Shown here piece after piece: positions 17,889-26,576 of a stretch of 64,000 bases of DNA. This DNA comes from Sphingosinicella microcystinivorans (lineage in GTDB: Bacteria; Pseudomonadota; Alphaproteobacteria; Sphingomonadales; Sphingomonadaceae). The notes under the pieces were generated by a model that saw only the letters and a list, made by a program, of their open reading frames with translations, had not been told where the DNA came from and did not search any database. The translations under genes were made by a program, and so were the position numbers. The stretch lies in assembly GCF_003634215.1 (NCBI RefSeq), contig NZ_RBWX01000007.1:916945-980944 (forward strand). Reading direction: 5' to 3'. Positions within the stretch are counted from its first letter, which is position 1. Each line of letters begins with the position of its first letter.

Positions 17889-18494
17889 ATGGTAAAAGCA
17901 AGTGCCCCGGCGCCGACGAGCGATCCGATGATGTCGTTCGGCGAGCTTCTGCGCAACCGCCGCAAGAAGCTGCGCCTCACGCTCAACGAGGTGGCCATGC
18001 AATCCGGCCTGTCGGTGTCGTTCATATCGCTCGCGGAGCGCGGCAAGGCGACGCCGTCGATCGTGTCGCTATCGCGCATCGCGCAGGCGCTTGACGTCAA
18101 CATCAGCTACTTTCTGGCGCCGCCCCAAACCAACAACATCATGCACCGGGCGGCGGAGCCCGAATATTACCCGATCGATTCCCCGGTCACGTACATCCGG
18201 CTCAGCGCCGGGCATACCAACCAGAAGATGGACAGCTTCATCTTCATCATCCCGCCGGGGCCGATCTTTCCGCGCGTCCACCGCGACGGCGAATCCTTCT
18301 ATTATGTTCTGGAGGGCGAGCTGCATTTCGAGGTGGGCGACGAAAGCTTCGATCTGGGGCCGGGGGACAATCTGCACTTCGACGCGCGGCACAGCTATTC
18401 GATGCAGAATCGCGGCGAGGAACCGGTGAAGGTGCTGTGGGTCGGCACGCCTGTGCTGTTCCCGCCGAGCGAGGAACCGGAGCCTTCGTCGTGA
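17889..18494 (+). CDS. XRE-family regulator with C-terminal cupin
   Basis: 201 aa from the ATG at 17889 (GGAGAA upstream). A Cro/C1-type helix-turn-helix spans about residues 15-75 (LRNRRKKLRLTLNEVAMQSGLS, then RIAQALDVNI). A cupin effector domain follows at about 120-195 (FPRVHRDGESFYYVLEG, then GPGDNLHFDARHSYSMQNRG). This is the PuuR/SutR layout, where the cupin senses a small amine, amino acid or sugar acid. The stop overlaps the GTG of the next cupin gene by 4 bp. As first gene after the receptor it is the most likely regulator of the HyuAB operon. Confidence 0.92.
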   Translation: MVKASAPAPTSDPMMSFGELLRNRRKKLRLTLNEVAMQSGLSVSFISLAERGKATPSIVSLSRIAQALDVNISYFLAPPQTNNIMHRAAEPEYYPIDSPVTYIRLSAGHTNQKMDSFIFIIPPGPIFPRVHRDGESFYYVLEGELHFEVGDESFDLGPGDNLHFDARHSYSMQNRGEEPVKVLWVGTPVLFPPSEEPEPSS

Positions 18495-18796
18495 AGGTCG
18501 TTCCGTCGATCCTCGCCAGTGAAGCCGTTCGGGATCTGGTGGATCATGGCGGCGTGCGGTGCCGAACGATCGTATCCAGTTTCGCGGCGGGGCTTCGCGT
18601 TCCAGAGGACGGTTTCAGCGTTCACGACGTCACCGAAATCTCGCTCATTCTTTCGGGGTCATTCGATCTCGAAAGCGGAGGCGAGCTGACCCGCCTGAAC
18701 GAGGGCGATCTCGTCATGGTTCCGCCCGGCGAGCCGCACTTCTTCCACGTCCGTGCCGACACACGGATCTTCACGCTCACCATAGGCGACGCCTGA
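18491..18796 (+). CDS. Small single-domain cupin protein
   Basis: 101 aa if started at the GTG at 18491, whose GTGA overlaps the stop of the XRE-cupin gene. An in-frame ATG at 18437 would overlap that gene by 58 bp. The sequence is one cupin barrel (HDVTEISLILSGSFDLE, then LNEGDLVMVPPGEPHFFHV). There is no signal peptide and no recognisable catalytic partner domain. Translational coupling to a regulator that itself ends in a cupin suggests a ligand-binding helper or an isomerase/dioxygenase of the pathway. The function is unknown. Confidence 0.82.
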   Translation: MKVVPSILASEAVRDLVDHGGVRCRTIVSSFAAGLRVPEDGFSVHDVTEISLILSGSFDLESGGELTRLNEGDLVMVPPGEPHFFHVRADTRIFTLTIGDA

Positions 18797-18828
18797 AGCG
18801 GCGCGCCTGAACGTTCGGGAGTACAGAC

Positions 18829-20895
18829 ATGCGCGTGGCCACCGATGTTGGAGGCACCTTCACCGATCTCGTCTGCTATGATGTGGACAAGGCAAGCGGG
18901 CGGGTGGTGGGTCTGCGGACCGCCAAGACCGACACGACCTATCCGCAGTTCGATCAGGGCGTGATGAACGCCGTCGCCAAGGCGGGGCTCGATCCGGCGC
19001 AGTTCGATTTCTTCGCACACGGCACCACCGTGGTCATCAACGCGCTGCTGTCGCGTAAGGGTTCCAAAACCGCCCTGATCACCACGAATGGCTTCCGCGA
19101 CGTTCTGGAAATCGCGCGCGGCAACCGGCCCGATCTGTTCAATCTCGCCTTCAAGAAGCCGGAGCCGTTCGTGCCGCGTTACCTGCGCCGCGAGGTCGAC
19201 GAGCGCAGCAGCTATCTCGGCGACGTGATGACGCCGCTCGATCCCTCAGGGCTCGATCCCATACTGGAGGATTTCCGCAAGGAGGGTGTCGAGGCGATCG
19301 CGCTCTGTTTCCTTCACGCCTATGTTTCGCCGGAAAACGAGATCATCGCGCGCGATTATATCCTTGCGCGCTGGCCGGAGGTTTCCGTGATCGCCTCGCA
19401 CGAGATCTCGCGCGAATGGCGCGAGTATGAGCGCACGTCGACTGCGGTGCTCACCGCCTATGTGCATCCCGCCGCCAAGCGCTATCTCGAAACGCTCGGC
19501 CGCAGCCTGGATGCCGCGGGCTATCCGCATCAGCCCTATATCATGCAGTCGAACGGCGGCATCGATACGGTGGAAGGCGCGGTGCGCAATCCAATCGCGA
19601 TGGTCGAATCCGGACCCGCGAGCGGTGTGCTCGGTGCTGCGGCGCTCGGGCGCCTGCTAAGCGAAGACAAGATCATCGCGCTCGACATCGGCGGTACCAC
19701 CGCAAAATGCTCGCTGATCGAGAATGCGAAGACGCGGATCACCACCGAATACCGGATCGAATGGTCGCGCACCAATCCGGGCTATCCGATCCGCACGCCG
19801 GTCATCGAGATCGTCGAGATCGGCAATGGCGGCGGATCGATCGCGGGTATCGATCAGGGCGGACGGCTCTATGTCGGCCCCGAGAGCGCCGGCGCTTCGC
19901 CGGGTCCGGCCGCCTACGGGCGCGGCGGCACGCGCCCGACGACGACCGACGCCAACCTCGTCACCGGCCGCATCAACCCCGCGAACTTCCTTGGCGGCGA
20001 GATCGAACCCGACATGGAGAACGTGAAGGCGGCCTTCGCCCCGCTCACCGAGAAGCTCGGCGGGGACATGGCGGCGGTGGCGCGCGGTATCATCCGCATT
20101 GCCAACGCCAACATGGTGAACGCGCTGAAGCTCGTGTCGCTCAACAAGGGCTACGATCCGCGCGAGTTCACGCTCGTCGCCTACGGCGGCGGCGGCGCCA
20201 TGCACGCGGTGATGCTCGCCGAGGAGCTGCAGATTCCCAAGGTGATCATCCCGACCAATTCGTCGGTGTTCTCCGCGTGGGGCATGTTGATGACCGACAT
20301 GCGGCGCGATTTCGTCCGCACGCAGGTGGTGCCGCTCGCAGTCGAGAACAGCGCGCGCATCGAAAGCCTGTTCGTGGAGATGGCGGACGCCGCGAAGGCG
20401 AGCTTCGCGTCCGAGGCCGGGGCGGGCAAGCTGCCGCTGCGGCTCCAGCGTTTCGCCGACATGCGCTATCTCGGGCAGGAGCACAGCGTGAAGGTGGAAC
20501 TGCCCGACGTCGCCTTCGACGCGACGACGGTCGCCGCCGCGGCCGAACGCTTCCACACCACGCACGAGCGCGAGTACACGTTCCGCCTCGATCTGCCGGT
20601 GGAGATCGTGAACTTCCACCTCGTCGCGCTCGGCGACGTGCCGAAGCACGAGCCCGAGAAGCTCACCGCCACCGGCAAGGTGCCCGCGACGGCGATCGTC
20701 AGCGAGCGCACGGTCGATTTCGACGAGCAAGGCATCCACGCGGCGAGCATCTACGATCGCGACCGGCTGGAACCGGGCATGACGTTCACCGGCCCCTGTA
20801 TCGTCGAGGAGGCGGCGGCGACGCTCGTCGTCACCCCCGGCCGGCGCGTCGTCGTCGACGACTACGGCAACCTCCACGTCCATCTGAACGGCTGA
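18829..20895 (+). CDS. hyuA: Hydantoinase/oxoprolinase family protein, subunit A
   Basis: 688 aa, usual HyuA length. The ASKHA-type ATP-binding motifs are DVGGTFTDLV (about 6-15) and LDIGGTTAKCSL (about 285-296), with GGGGAMHAV further on. GGGAG lies upstream of the ATG. The family (N-methylhydantoinase A, 5-oxoprolinase, acetophenone carboxylase, caprolactamase CapA) couples ATP hydrolysis to opening of a lactam or imide, or to carboxylation, by phosphorylating an amide or enol oxygen. It acts with HyuB, which follows after 11 bp. In this operon an ATP-driven lactam or cyclic-imide opening is the most economical reading. Confidence 0.94.
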   Translation: MRVATDVGGTFTDLVCYDVDKASGRVVGLRTAKTDTTYPQFDQGVMNAVAKAGLDPAQFDFFAHGTTVVINALLSRKGSKTALITTNGFRDVLEIARGNRPDLFNLAFKKPEPFVPRYLRREVDERSSYLGDVMTPLDPSGLDPILEDFRKEGVEAIALCFLHAYVSPENEIIARDYILARWPEVSVIASHEISREWREYERTSTAVLTAYVHPAAKRYLETLGRSLDAAGYPHQPYIMQSNGGIDTVEGAVRNPIAMVESGPASGVLGAAALGRLLSEDKIIALDIGGTTAKCSLIENAKTRITTEYRIEWSRTNPGYPIRTPVIEIVEIGNGGGSIAGIDQGGRLYVGPESAGASPGPAAYGRGGTRPTTTDANLVTGRINPANFLGGEIEPDMENVKAAFAPLTEKLGGDMAAVARGIIRIANANMVNALKLVSLNKGYDPREFTLVAYGGGGAMHAVMLAEELQIPKVIIPTNSSVFSAWGMLMTDMRRDFVRTQVVPLAVENSARIESLFVEMADAAKASFASEAGAGKLPLRLQRFADMRYLGQEHSVKVELPDVAFDATTVAAAAERFHTTHEREYTFRLDLPVEIVNFHLVALGDVPKHEPEKLTATGKVPATAIVSERTVDFDEQGIHAASIYDRDRLEPGMTFTGPCIVEEAAATLVVTPGRRVVVDDYGNLHVHLNG

Positions 20896-20906
20896 AGGAT
20901 CCTTCC

Positions 20907-22580
20907 ATGAAAACCGATCCCTACACGCTCGAGATCATCAAGAACGCGCTCGTCGCGATCGGCGACGAGATGTTCCTGACGATGGCGCGGACCAGCATGA
21001 GCCCGATCATTTACGAGGCGCTCGATTTCTCGGTGGGCATCACCGATGCGAAGGGCGAGCTCATTGCGCAGGGGCAGGGCACCACCGTGCTCCTCGCGAT
21101 GATCGACAGCTTCGTGCGCGACATCCTCGAAAAGTTCGGCGACGCCGGCATTCGCGAAGGCGACGTCTACATCGGCAACGATCCCTATCGCGGCGGCGGC
21201 ACGCACCTTTCCGATTTCGGCATCGCCACACCGATCTTCCACGACGGCACGCTCGTCGCCTTCGCGGTGAACAAGGCGCACTGGCTCGATGTCGGCGGCG
21301 CCGTGCCGGGCAGCTTCTCGACGAATGCCACGGAGATCTTCCAGGAAGGCATCCAGATGCCGATCTGCAAGATCATCGATGCGGGCACGCTGCGCCAGGA
21401 CATTCTCGACATCATCATCGCCAACATCCGCGTGCCGCAGGAAAGCGTCGGCGACATGTGGGCGGGCGTCGCCGCGAACGGCGTCGCCGAACGCCGCGTG
21501 CGCGAGCTGTTCGACAAATATGGCCACGATGCGGTGCTGGCCGCGAAGGACGAGCTGCTCGACTACGGCGAGGCAATGGTGAAGCACGAGCTCGCCGGCC
21601 TGCCGAAGGGCGAGTTCTTCGCCGAGGATCTGATCGACGACGACGGCCGCAGCGACACGCCGCTAAAAGTGATGGTGAAGGTGACCATCACCGACGACAA
21701 GTTCATCGCCGACTTCTCCGGCAGCGCGCCGCAGACGCTGGGGCCGATCAACAATTCGCGCACCGGGCTCACCTCCGCCGTGCGTCTGATCTTCAAGGCG
21801 ATCACCAATCCGCAGGTGCCCGCGAACAGCGGCTCGTTCCGTCCGATCGAGATCATCTGCCCGGACAAGACGGTGTTCACGGCGGAGAGGCCCGCGCCGG
21901 TTTCGACCTATTGGGAAACGCTGATGTACGGCGTCGACCTCATCTGGCGCGCACTCGCGCCGCATGTGCCGGACCGGCTCGGCGCGGGGCACATGCTGTC
22001 CGTCTGCTCGGTCGTTTTCGCCGGCACACACGCGGACAGCGGCAAGAACACGATCCTCGTACAGCCGCTCGTCGGCGGCTGGGGCGGCGGCACGGGCAAG
22101 GACGGCGAATCCGGGCAGTTCGCGGCGGCCGACGGCGAGACGTACAACGTGCCCATCGAGATCACAGAGGCACGCTACGGCGTCCACGTCGATCAATACG
22201 CCTTCCACAACGAAGACGGCGGCCACGGCGAATTCCGCGGCGGCAAGGGCGTTGTGCTCGATTATCGGATGCGCACCGACGACTTCACCGTCACCGGCAG
22301 CTTCGGGCGTTTCAAGTACCCCGCCTGGGGCATGGCCGGTGGACACGACGGATCGCCCAACCACCTCGACATCATCCGCGCCGACGGCACGCGCGAGGTG
22401 CACGGCAAGGTGACGGGGGCGAAACTCGCCAAGGGCGATGTCGTGCGCATGGTGACGGCGACCGGCGGCGGCTGGGGCGATCCGAAGGCGCGCCCGAAGG
22501 CGGCGATCGCCGAAGACCTGCGCAACGGCTTCCTGACCGAGGAGCAGGCGGAACGCTATTATGGCGGCCTGCCGGGCTGA
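20907..22580 (+). CDS. hyuB: Hydantoinase/oxoprolinase family protein, subunit B
   Basis: 557 aa from the ATG at 20907, 11 bp after hyuA. Family motifs include LEIIKNALVAIGDEM near the start, YIGNDPYRGGGTHLSDF (about 90-106), and the Gly-rich C-terminal GGWGDPKARP. It is the hydrolytic partner of HyuA, and the two together make the ATP-dependent lactam/hydantoin hydrolase or a related carboxylase. Because of high GC, a longer overlapping open frame runs back to 19707, but it enters hyuA out of frame and is not the gene. The stop overlaps the region where the next gene can begin. Confidence 0.94.
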   Translation: MKTDPYTLEIIKNALVAIGDEMFLTMARTSMSPIIYEALDFSVGITDAKGELIAQGQGTTVLLAMIDSFVRDILEKFGDAGIREGDVYIGNDPYRGGGTHLSDFGIATPIFHDGTLVAFAVNKAHWLDVGGAVPGSFSTNATEIFQEGIQMPICKIIDAGTLRQDILDIIIANIRVPQESVGDMWAGVAANGVAERRVRELFDKYGHDAVLAAKDELLDYGEAMVKHELAGLPKGEFFAEDLIDDDGRSDTPLKVMVKVTITDDKFIADFSGSAPQTLGPINNSRTGLTSAVRLIFKAITNPQVPANSGSFRPIEIICPDKTVFTAERPAPVSTYWETLMYGVDLIWRALAPHVPDRLGAGHMLSVCSVVFAGTHADSGKNTILVQPLVGGWGGGTGKDGESGQFAAADGETYNVPIEITEARYGVHVDQYAFHNEDGGHGEFRGGKGVVLDYRMRTDDFTVTGSFGRFKYPAWGMAGGHDGSPNHLDIIRADGTREVHGKVTGAKLAKGDVVRMVTATGGGWGDPKARPKAAIAEDLRNGFLTEEQAERYYGGLPG

Positions 22581-22596
22581 GCGGAACGGACGGATC

Positions 22597-23820
22597 GTGA
22601 CCCTCATCCTCAACAACTGCACCGTCTTCGACGGTGTGGGGGATACGCTCCTGCCCGGGCGCAGCCTTGTGATCCGCGCTGGACGTATCGCGGAGATCCA
22701 CGAGCAGCCCCAAAGCAGCGGTGCCGCGCGCGTGATTGATGTGGGCGGCCGCACCGTGATGCCCGGGCTGATCGACGCGCATTTCCACGCCTATGCGGCG
22801 GAGGTGAATCTCGGCGTGCTCGATCGTATGCGCCCGGGCCTCCGCGCGCTTTATGCGCGGCGCGCGCTCGAAGAGGCGCTGCAGCGAGGCTTCACGTCGG
22901 TTCGCGATGCGGCGGGCGGCGATATCACGCTCGCCATGGGCATCGAACGCGGGCTCATCCGAGGCCCGCGCTTCTTTTACTCCGGCTTCGCGCTCAGCCA
23001 GACGGGCGGGCACGGCGACATGCGCGGTTCGGGCATCGAATGCGGCTGCGCCTATTGCGGATCGCTGACCATGCTCGCGGACGGCGTGGATGAAGTGCGC
23101 AAGGCGGCGCGCGAGCAGCTCCGTCTTGGCGCCACGCAGGTGAAGCTGTTCCTCTCCGGCGGCGTTGCCTCGCCCTCCGATCCCTACTGGATGGCTCAGT
23201 ATTGCGACGAGGAGATCGCTGCCGCCGTGCACGAGGCAGCGACGCGCCGCACCTATGTGATGGCGCACGCGCACACGGCGGATGCGGTGATGCGCTGCAT
23301 CCGCTCCGGTGTGCGGTCGATCGAACACGCGACGATGCTGGACAAGGAAACCGCGCAGGCCGTGGCGGACGCGGACGATGTCTATGCCGTGCCGACGCTG
23401 GTGACATTGCGCAAGCTGATCGATGAAGGCGCGGCGCTCGGCCTGTCTCCGGTCAGCCTCGCGAAGACGGTGGAGGTTGAGAAGCACGCGCTGCACTCGC
23501 TCGATCTGCTGCAGGCAAGCGGCGCGCGGATCGGCTTCGGCTCCGATCTGCTCGGGCCGTTGATGGCGCATCAGTTGGAGGAGTTCCTGCTGCGCCGCGA
23601 GGTGATGTGCGCGGCGGACATCCTCCGCTCGGCAACCTCAATAAATGCTGCGCTCCTCAACAAGGCGGACGAACTGGGCGCGATCCGGCCGGGCTATCTG
23701 GCTGACATCCTCGTGGTGGACGGTGATCCGCTGGCGGACATCGGCATCCTCGCGCGGCCCGAGGCGCTCCTGATGGTGATGAAGGACGGCGCAGTGCACA
23801 AGAATGCGCTCCCCGCGTGA
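22597..23820 (+). CDS. Amidohydrolase family protein (prolidase/imidazolonepropionase-like)
   Basis: 407 aa from the GTG at 22597 (GACGGATC upstream); the in-frame ATG at 22561 would overlap hyuB by 20 bp. The metal-binding HxH is in GLIDAHFHAY (about 60-69). Lys in VKLFLSGG, two further His (MAHAHT, IEHATM) and the Asp of GFGSDLLG complete the binuclear site. The layout matches the Xaa-Pro dipeptidase-like and arginine-carboxypeptidase-like amidohydrolases. It would hydrolyse an amide, possibly the acyclic product of HyuAB or an N-acyl imino acid. There is no signal peptide. The stop overlaps the cyclophilin start by 4 bp (GTGA). Confidence 0.9.
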   Translation: MTLILNNCTVFDGVGDTLLPGRSLVIRAGRIAEIHEQPQSSGAARVIDVGGRTVMPGLIDAHFHAYAAEVNLGVLDRMRPGLRALYARRALEEALQRGFTSVRDAAGGDITLAMGIERGLIRGPRFFYSGFALSQTGGHGDMRGSGIECGCAYCGSLTMLADGVDEVRKAAREQLRLGATQVKLFLSGGVASPSDPYWMAQYCDEEIAAAVHEAATRRTYVMAHAHTADAVMRCIRSGVRSIEHATMLDKETAQAVADADDVYAVPTLVTLRKLIDEGAALGLSPVSLAKTVEVEKHALHSLDLLQASGARIGFGSDLLGPLMAHQLEEFLLRREVMCAADILRSATSINAALLNKADELGAIRPGYLADILVVDGDPLADIGILARPEALLMVMKDGAVHKNALPA

Positions 23821-24344
23821 GTGAAGTCGCCGATCGCCGGGTTCTGATCAGCACGCCGCTTGGCGACATGCGCGTTCATGTCGACGTGGCACATGCGCCC
23901 GAGACTGCCGGCTATTTCCTGCGCGACGTTGTCGCCGGCCTCTTCGACGGCACGAGCTTCTACCGCATCGCGACCGATGCCAATCAGGACGACGATCAGC
24001 CGGTGACGATCGAGGTAGTGCAGGGTGGTGTTCGGCAGCCCGAGGTGGCGCCCGCGCCCAGTCTGCGGCACGAATCCACGGCGGAAACCGGGCTTCGCCA
24101 CAAACGCGGCACGATTTCCCTCGCGCGGTTCGCGCCGGGCGCCGTGTACCACAGCTTCTTTATCTGCCGGCGCGACGAGCCTTCGCTCGACCACGGCGGC
24201 GCGCGGCAACCCGACGGGCAGGGCTTCCCCGCCTTCGGACGGCTCGAGGAGGGGTTCGACGTGCTTGACAGGCTCTTCGAAGCCGCCGAAGCGCGGGAAC
24301 TGCTTTCGACCGAAATCCCGATCTTGCGGATCCGCCTGCTGTGA
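23817..24344 (+). CDS. Cyclophilin-type peptidyl-prolyl cis-trans isomerase
   Basis: 175 aa from a GTG that shares GTGA with the previous stop. A single cyclophilin domain covers almost the whole protein: LFDGTSFYRI with the catalytic Arg at about 50, a VVQGG segment (the Gln site), LRHKRGTISLAR and SFFIC with the Phe of the hydrophobic pocket, then FGRLEEGFDVLDRL. The Trp of human CypA is absent, as in many bacterial forms. There is no signal peptide, so it is cytoplasmic. Its location inside a catabolic operon, overlapped at both ends, is unusual. It could isomerise an imide bond to proline or pipecolate in the substrate, or fold a partner enzyme. Confidence 0.88.
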   Translation: MSEVADRRVLISTPLGDMRVHVDVAHAPETAGYFLRDVVAGLFDGTSFYRIATDANQDDDQPVTIEVVQGGVRQPEVAPAPSLRHESTAETGLRHKRGTISLARFAPGAVYHSFFICRRDEPSLDHGGARQPDGQGFPAFGRLEEGFDVLDRLFEAAEARELLSTEIPILRIRLL

Positions 24345-25282
24345 GTTCGATACCCTATCTCGATGCCGCGACCGTGGATCGGCTGCTCGCCTGGCCCGCG
24401 CTCATAGATGCCCTGCGCGCGGCGTTCATCGCGCCGCCGATCGCGCCTCCGCGCACGGCGATCAGCTACGGCGAGCAGGGCGACCAGCATTTCCTGGTGA
24501 TGCCCGCCGTCAATCCCGAAGGCCTCATCGGCGTCAAGCTGGTGAGCGTGCATCCGGCGCTCGCCGCGCGTCCGGGCGGCGCGGTGCGGGGGCTCTATGT
24601 CGCGCTCGATGCGGCGACGGGCGAGCCGCGCGCGCTCGTCGACGGCCCCGCACTCACCGAGCGCCGCACGGCGGCCGCCTCGGTTCTCGCCGCGCAGACG
24701 CTCGCGCGGCCCGGCGCATCGGTTCTGCTGGTGGCGGGGACCGGGCAGGTCGCGCACGCGCTTTGCCGTTGCTATGCCGAGGTCGTTCGCCCGCAGCGCA
24801 TCATGGTCTGGGGGCGGCGCAGCGAAGCGGCGGACGCCATGGCCGCGCATCTCCAAGCCGAAGGGGTTTCCGTGCAGCCTGTGCGGGATCTCGGCGAGGC
24901 CGTGCGCGGCGCGGACATCGTCAGCGTCGCGACCCTGTCCACCACGCCGCTGATCCGCGGCGCCGATGTTCGCCCGGGCACGCACATCGATCTCGTCGGC
25001 GGCTTCACGCCCTCGATGCGCGAGGCGGACGATGCGCTCGTCGCGCGCGCCGTCATCGTCGCCGATGGACCCGGCGCGCTGGATACGGCGGGCGATCTCA
25101 CCCAGCCCATCGCGGCAGGCCTCGTGGACCGGGCCACGGTGAAGCTGTTCGACGACATCCTCGCCGGCCGCGCCGAAGGCAGGCGAAACGACGACGAGAT
25201 AACGCTGTTCAAGTCCGTCGGCCTCGCGCTCGAAGACCTCGCCGCCGCCGAACTGCTGCTGGCGCGGTGGGAGGCGCCATGA
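24341..25282 (+). CDS. Ornithine cyclodeaminase/mu-crystallin family protein
   Basis: 313 aa from a GTG overlapping the cyclophilin stop. The family fold is recognised by YGEQGDQHFLVMPA near the start, VKLVSVHP (about 65-72), the NAD(P)-binding VAGTGQVAHAL (about 131-141) and DLVGGFTPSMREAD. Members include ornithine cyclodeaminase, L-alanine dehydrogenase and the ketimine reductase mu-crystallin, which reduces piperideine-2-carboxylate to L-pipecolate. Given the AmaA- and AmaB-like genes next door, the ketimine reductase role is the best fit. Ornithine to proline is the alternative. Its stop overlaps the next ATG (ATGA). Confidence 0.9.
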   Translation: MSSIPYLDAATVDRLLAWPALIDALRAAFIAPPIAPPRTAISYGEQGDQHFLVMPAVNPEGLIGVKLVSVHPALAARPGGAVRGLYVALDAATGEPRALVDGPALTERRTAAASVLAAQTLARPGASVLLVAGTGQVAHALCRCYAEVVRPQRIMVWGRRSEAADAMAAHLQAEGVSVQPVRDLGEAVRGADIVSVATLSTTPLIRGADVRPGTHIDLVGGFTPSMREADDALVARAVIVADGPGALDTAGDLTQPIAAGLVDRATVKLFDDILAGRAEGRRNDDEITLFKSVGLALEDLAAAELLLARWEAP

Positions 25283-26556
25283 CCGTCGACCGCGATCCGC
25301 TGTCGCACGGCCTGTGGGCGGCAAGCGCGCCGCCCGCGCCGAAAACCGCGCCCCTCATCGGCGACACGCGGACCGACGTCGCCGTCGTCGGCGCGGGATA
25401 CACGGGCCTGTCGGCGGCGCTGCATCTTGCCGAAGCCGGTGCCAGCGTCGTCGTTCTCGAAGCCGCCGGCATCGGATACGGCGGTTCGGGGCGCAACGTC
25501 GGCCTCGTCAACGCGGGCCTGTGGCTGCCGCCCGACGAGGTCGTGCGCCGGATGGGTGCGGGCGATGGGGAGCGCCTGATCGGTGCGCTCGGCGAAGGCC
25601 CCGACCTTGTCTTCGAAAGCATCGGCCAGCACGGCATCGCTTGCGAGCCGGTTCGCGCCGGCACGCTCCACTGTGCCGTGGGACGCGGCGGCGAACGCGA
25701 TCTCGAACGCCGCCATGCGCAGTGGGCCGCGCGCGGCGCGCCGGTACGGCTGCTGCGCGGGGATGAAGCCCGTACCGCGATCGGCAGCGACGCCTACGGC
25801 GCGGCGCTGCTGGATGCGCGGGCCGGAACCATTCAGCCGCTCGCCTACGCGCGCGGGCTCGCGACGGCGGCGATCGCGACGGGCGCAGTGATCCATGAAG
25901 CGAGCCCCGTCACCGCCTGCACCGAACGCGGGCCACACATGCGGCTCGAAACCGCATTGGGCGCCGTCACCGCCGCGCATGTGATCCTGGCCACCAATGC
26001 CTATACCGGTGGCCTGTGGGGCGAGTTACGCACCGAGCTTGCCGGTCTGCCTTATTTCAATCTGGCCACGGCGCCGCTTTCGGACGTCGCACTCGGCAGC
26101 GTCCTGCCTGGAAAACAGGGTGCGTGGGATACGCGGCAGATCCTCAGTTCCTTCCGGCTGGATGCGGCCGGGCGCCTCGTCGTCGGCAGCGTCGGCGCGC
26201 TGCGCGGTGCATCGCGCGCCGCACACCGAAACTGGGCGCGGCGTACGCTCGCGCGGATATTCCCGCAGCTCGGGCCCATCGATTTCGAATATGAGTGGTA
26301 CGGTACGATCGGCATGACCACCGACGCGCTGCCCCGTTTCCACAGGATGGGGCGCGTGCTCGGCATCTCGGGCTACAACGGCCGCGGCATTGCGCCCGGC
26401 ACGGTGTTCGGCAAGGCGCTGGCTCGGTATCTGCTGCACGGCGAGGCGTTGCCGCTTCCGGAAACGCCATTCGCGCGCATACTGCTGCGCCGCGTGCGGG
26501 AGCAGGTTTACGAGCACGGCGCAGGCATCGCGCACGCGCTGGGCGAGCGGTTCTGA
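25279..26556 (+). CDS. FAD-dependent amine/imino-acid oxidase, AmaA-like (DAO fold)
   Basis: 425 aa from the ATG at 25279, overlapped with the previous stop. The DAO-fold FAD site is VAVVGAGYTGLSAALHLAEAG (about 35-55) with EA at the end of the second strand and GYGGSGRNVGLVNAG after it; the C-terminal FAD loop is ISGYNGRGIAPGT. The length matches the Pseudomonas putida L-pipecolate oxidase AmaA and also gamma-glutamylputrescine oxidases. The AmaB-like gene 20 bp downstream supports L-pipecolate to piperideine-6-carboxylate. The ORF track frame extends far upstream, but that part is out-of-frame shadow over the ornithine cyclodeaminase gene. Confidence 0.88.
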   Translation: MTVDRDPLSHGLWAASAPPAPKTAPLIGDTRTDVAVVGAGYTGLSAALHLAEAGASVVVLEAAGIGYGGSGRNVGLVNAGLWLPPDEVVRRMGAGDGERLIGALGEGPDLVFESIGQHGIACEPVRAGTLHCAVGRGGERDLERRHAQWAARGAPVRLLRGDEARTAIGSDAYGAALLDARAGTIQPLAYARGLATAAIATGAVIHEASPVTACTERGPHMRLETALGAVTAAHVILATNAYTGGLWGELRTELAGLPYFNLATAPLSDVALGSVLPGKQGAWDTRQILSSFRLDAAGRLVVGSVGALRGASRAAHRNWARRTLARIFPQLGPIDFEYEWYGTIGMTTDALPRFHRMGRVLGISGYNGRGIAPGTVFGKALARYLLHGEALPLPETPFARILLRRVREQVYEHGAGIAHALGERF

Positions 26557-26576
26557 AAAGAAGAGGAGAGGGGCGC

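Noticed and set aside
19707-20906. A 957-codon open frame running into hyuB from inside hyuA
   Set aside because: Its first 400 codons are Arg-rich translation of hyuA in a wrong frame; the real hyuB starts at 20907 with a proper family N-terminus.
22372-23571. 399-codon minus-strand frame opposite the amidohydrolase
   Set aside because: No motif and antisense to a gene with complete metal-site residues.
24025-25278. Upstream extension of the AmaA-like frame
   Set aside because: Out-of-frame translation of the cyclophilin and OCD genes; the FAD domain starts just after the ATG at 25279.
23996-25324. 442-codon minus-strand frame opposite the cyclophilin and OCD genes
   Set aside because: Arg-rich shadow; the plus strand holds coupled genes with clear motifs.
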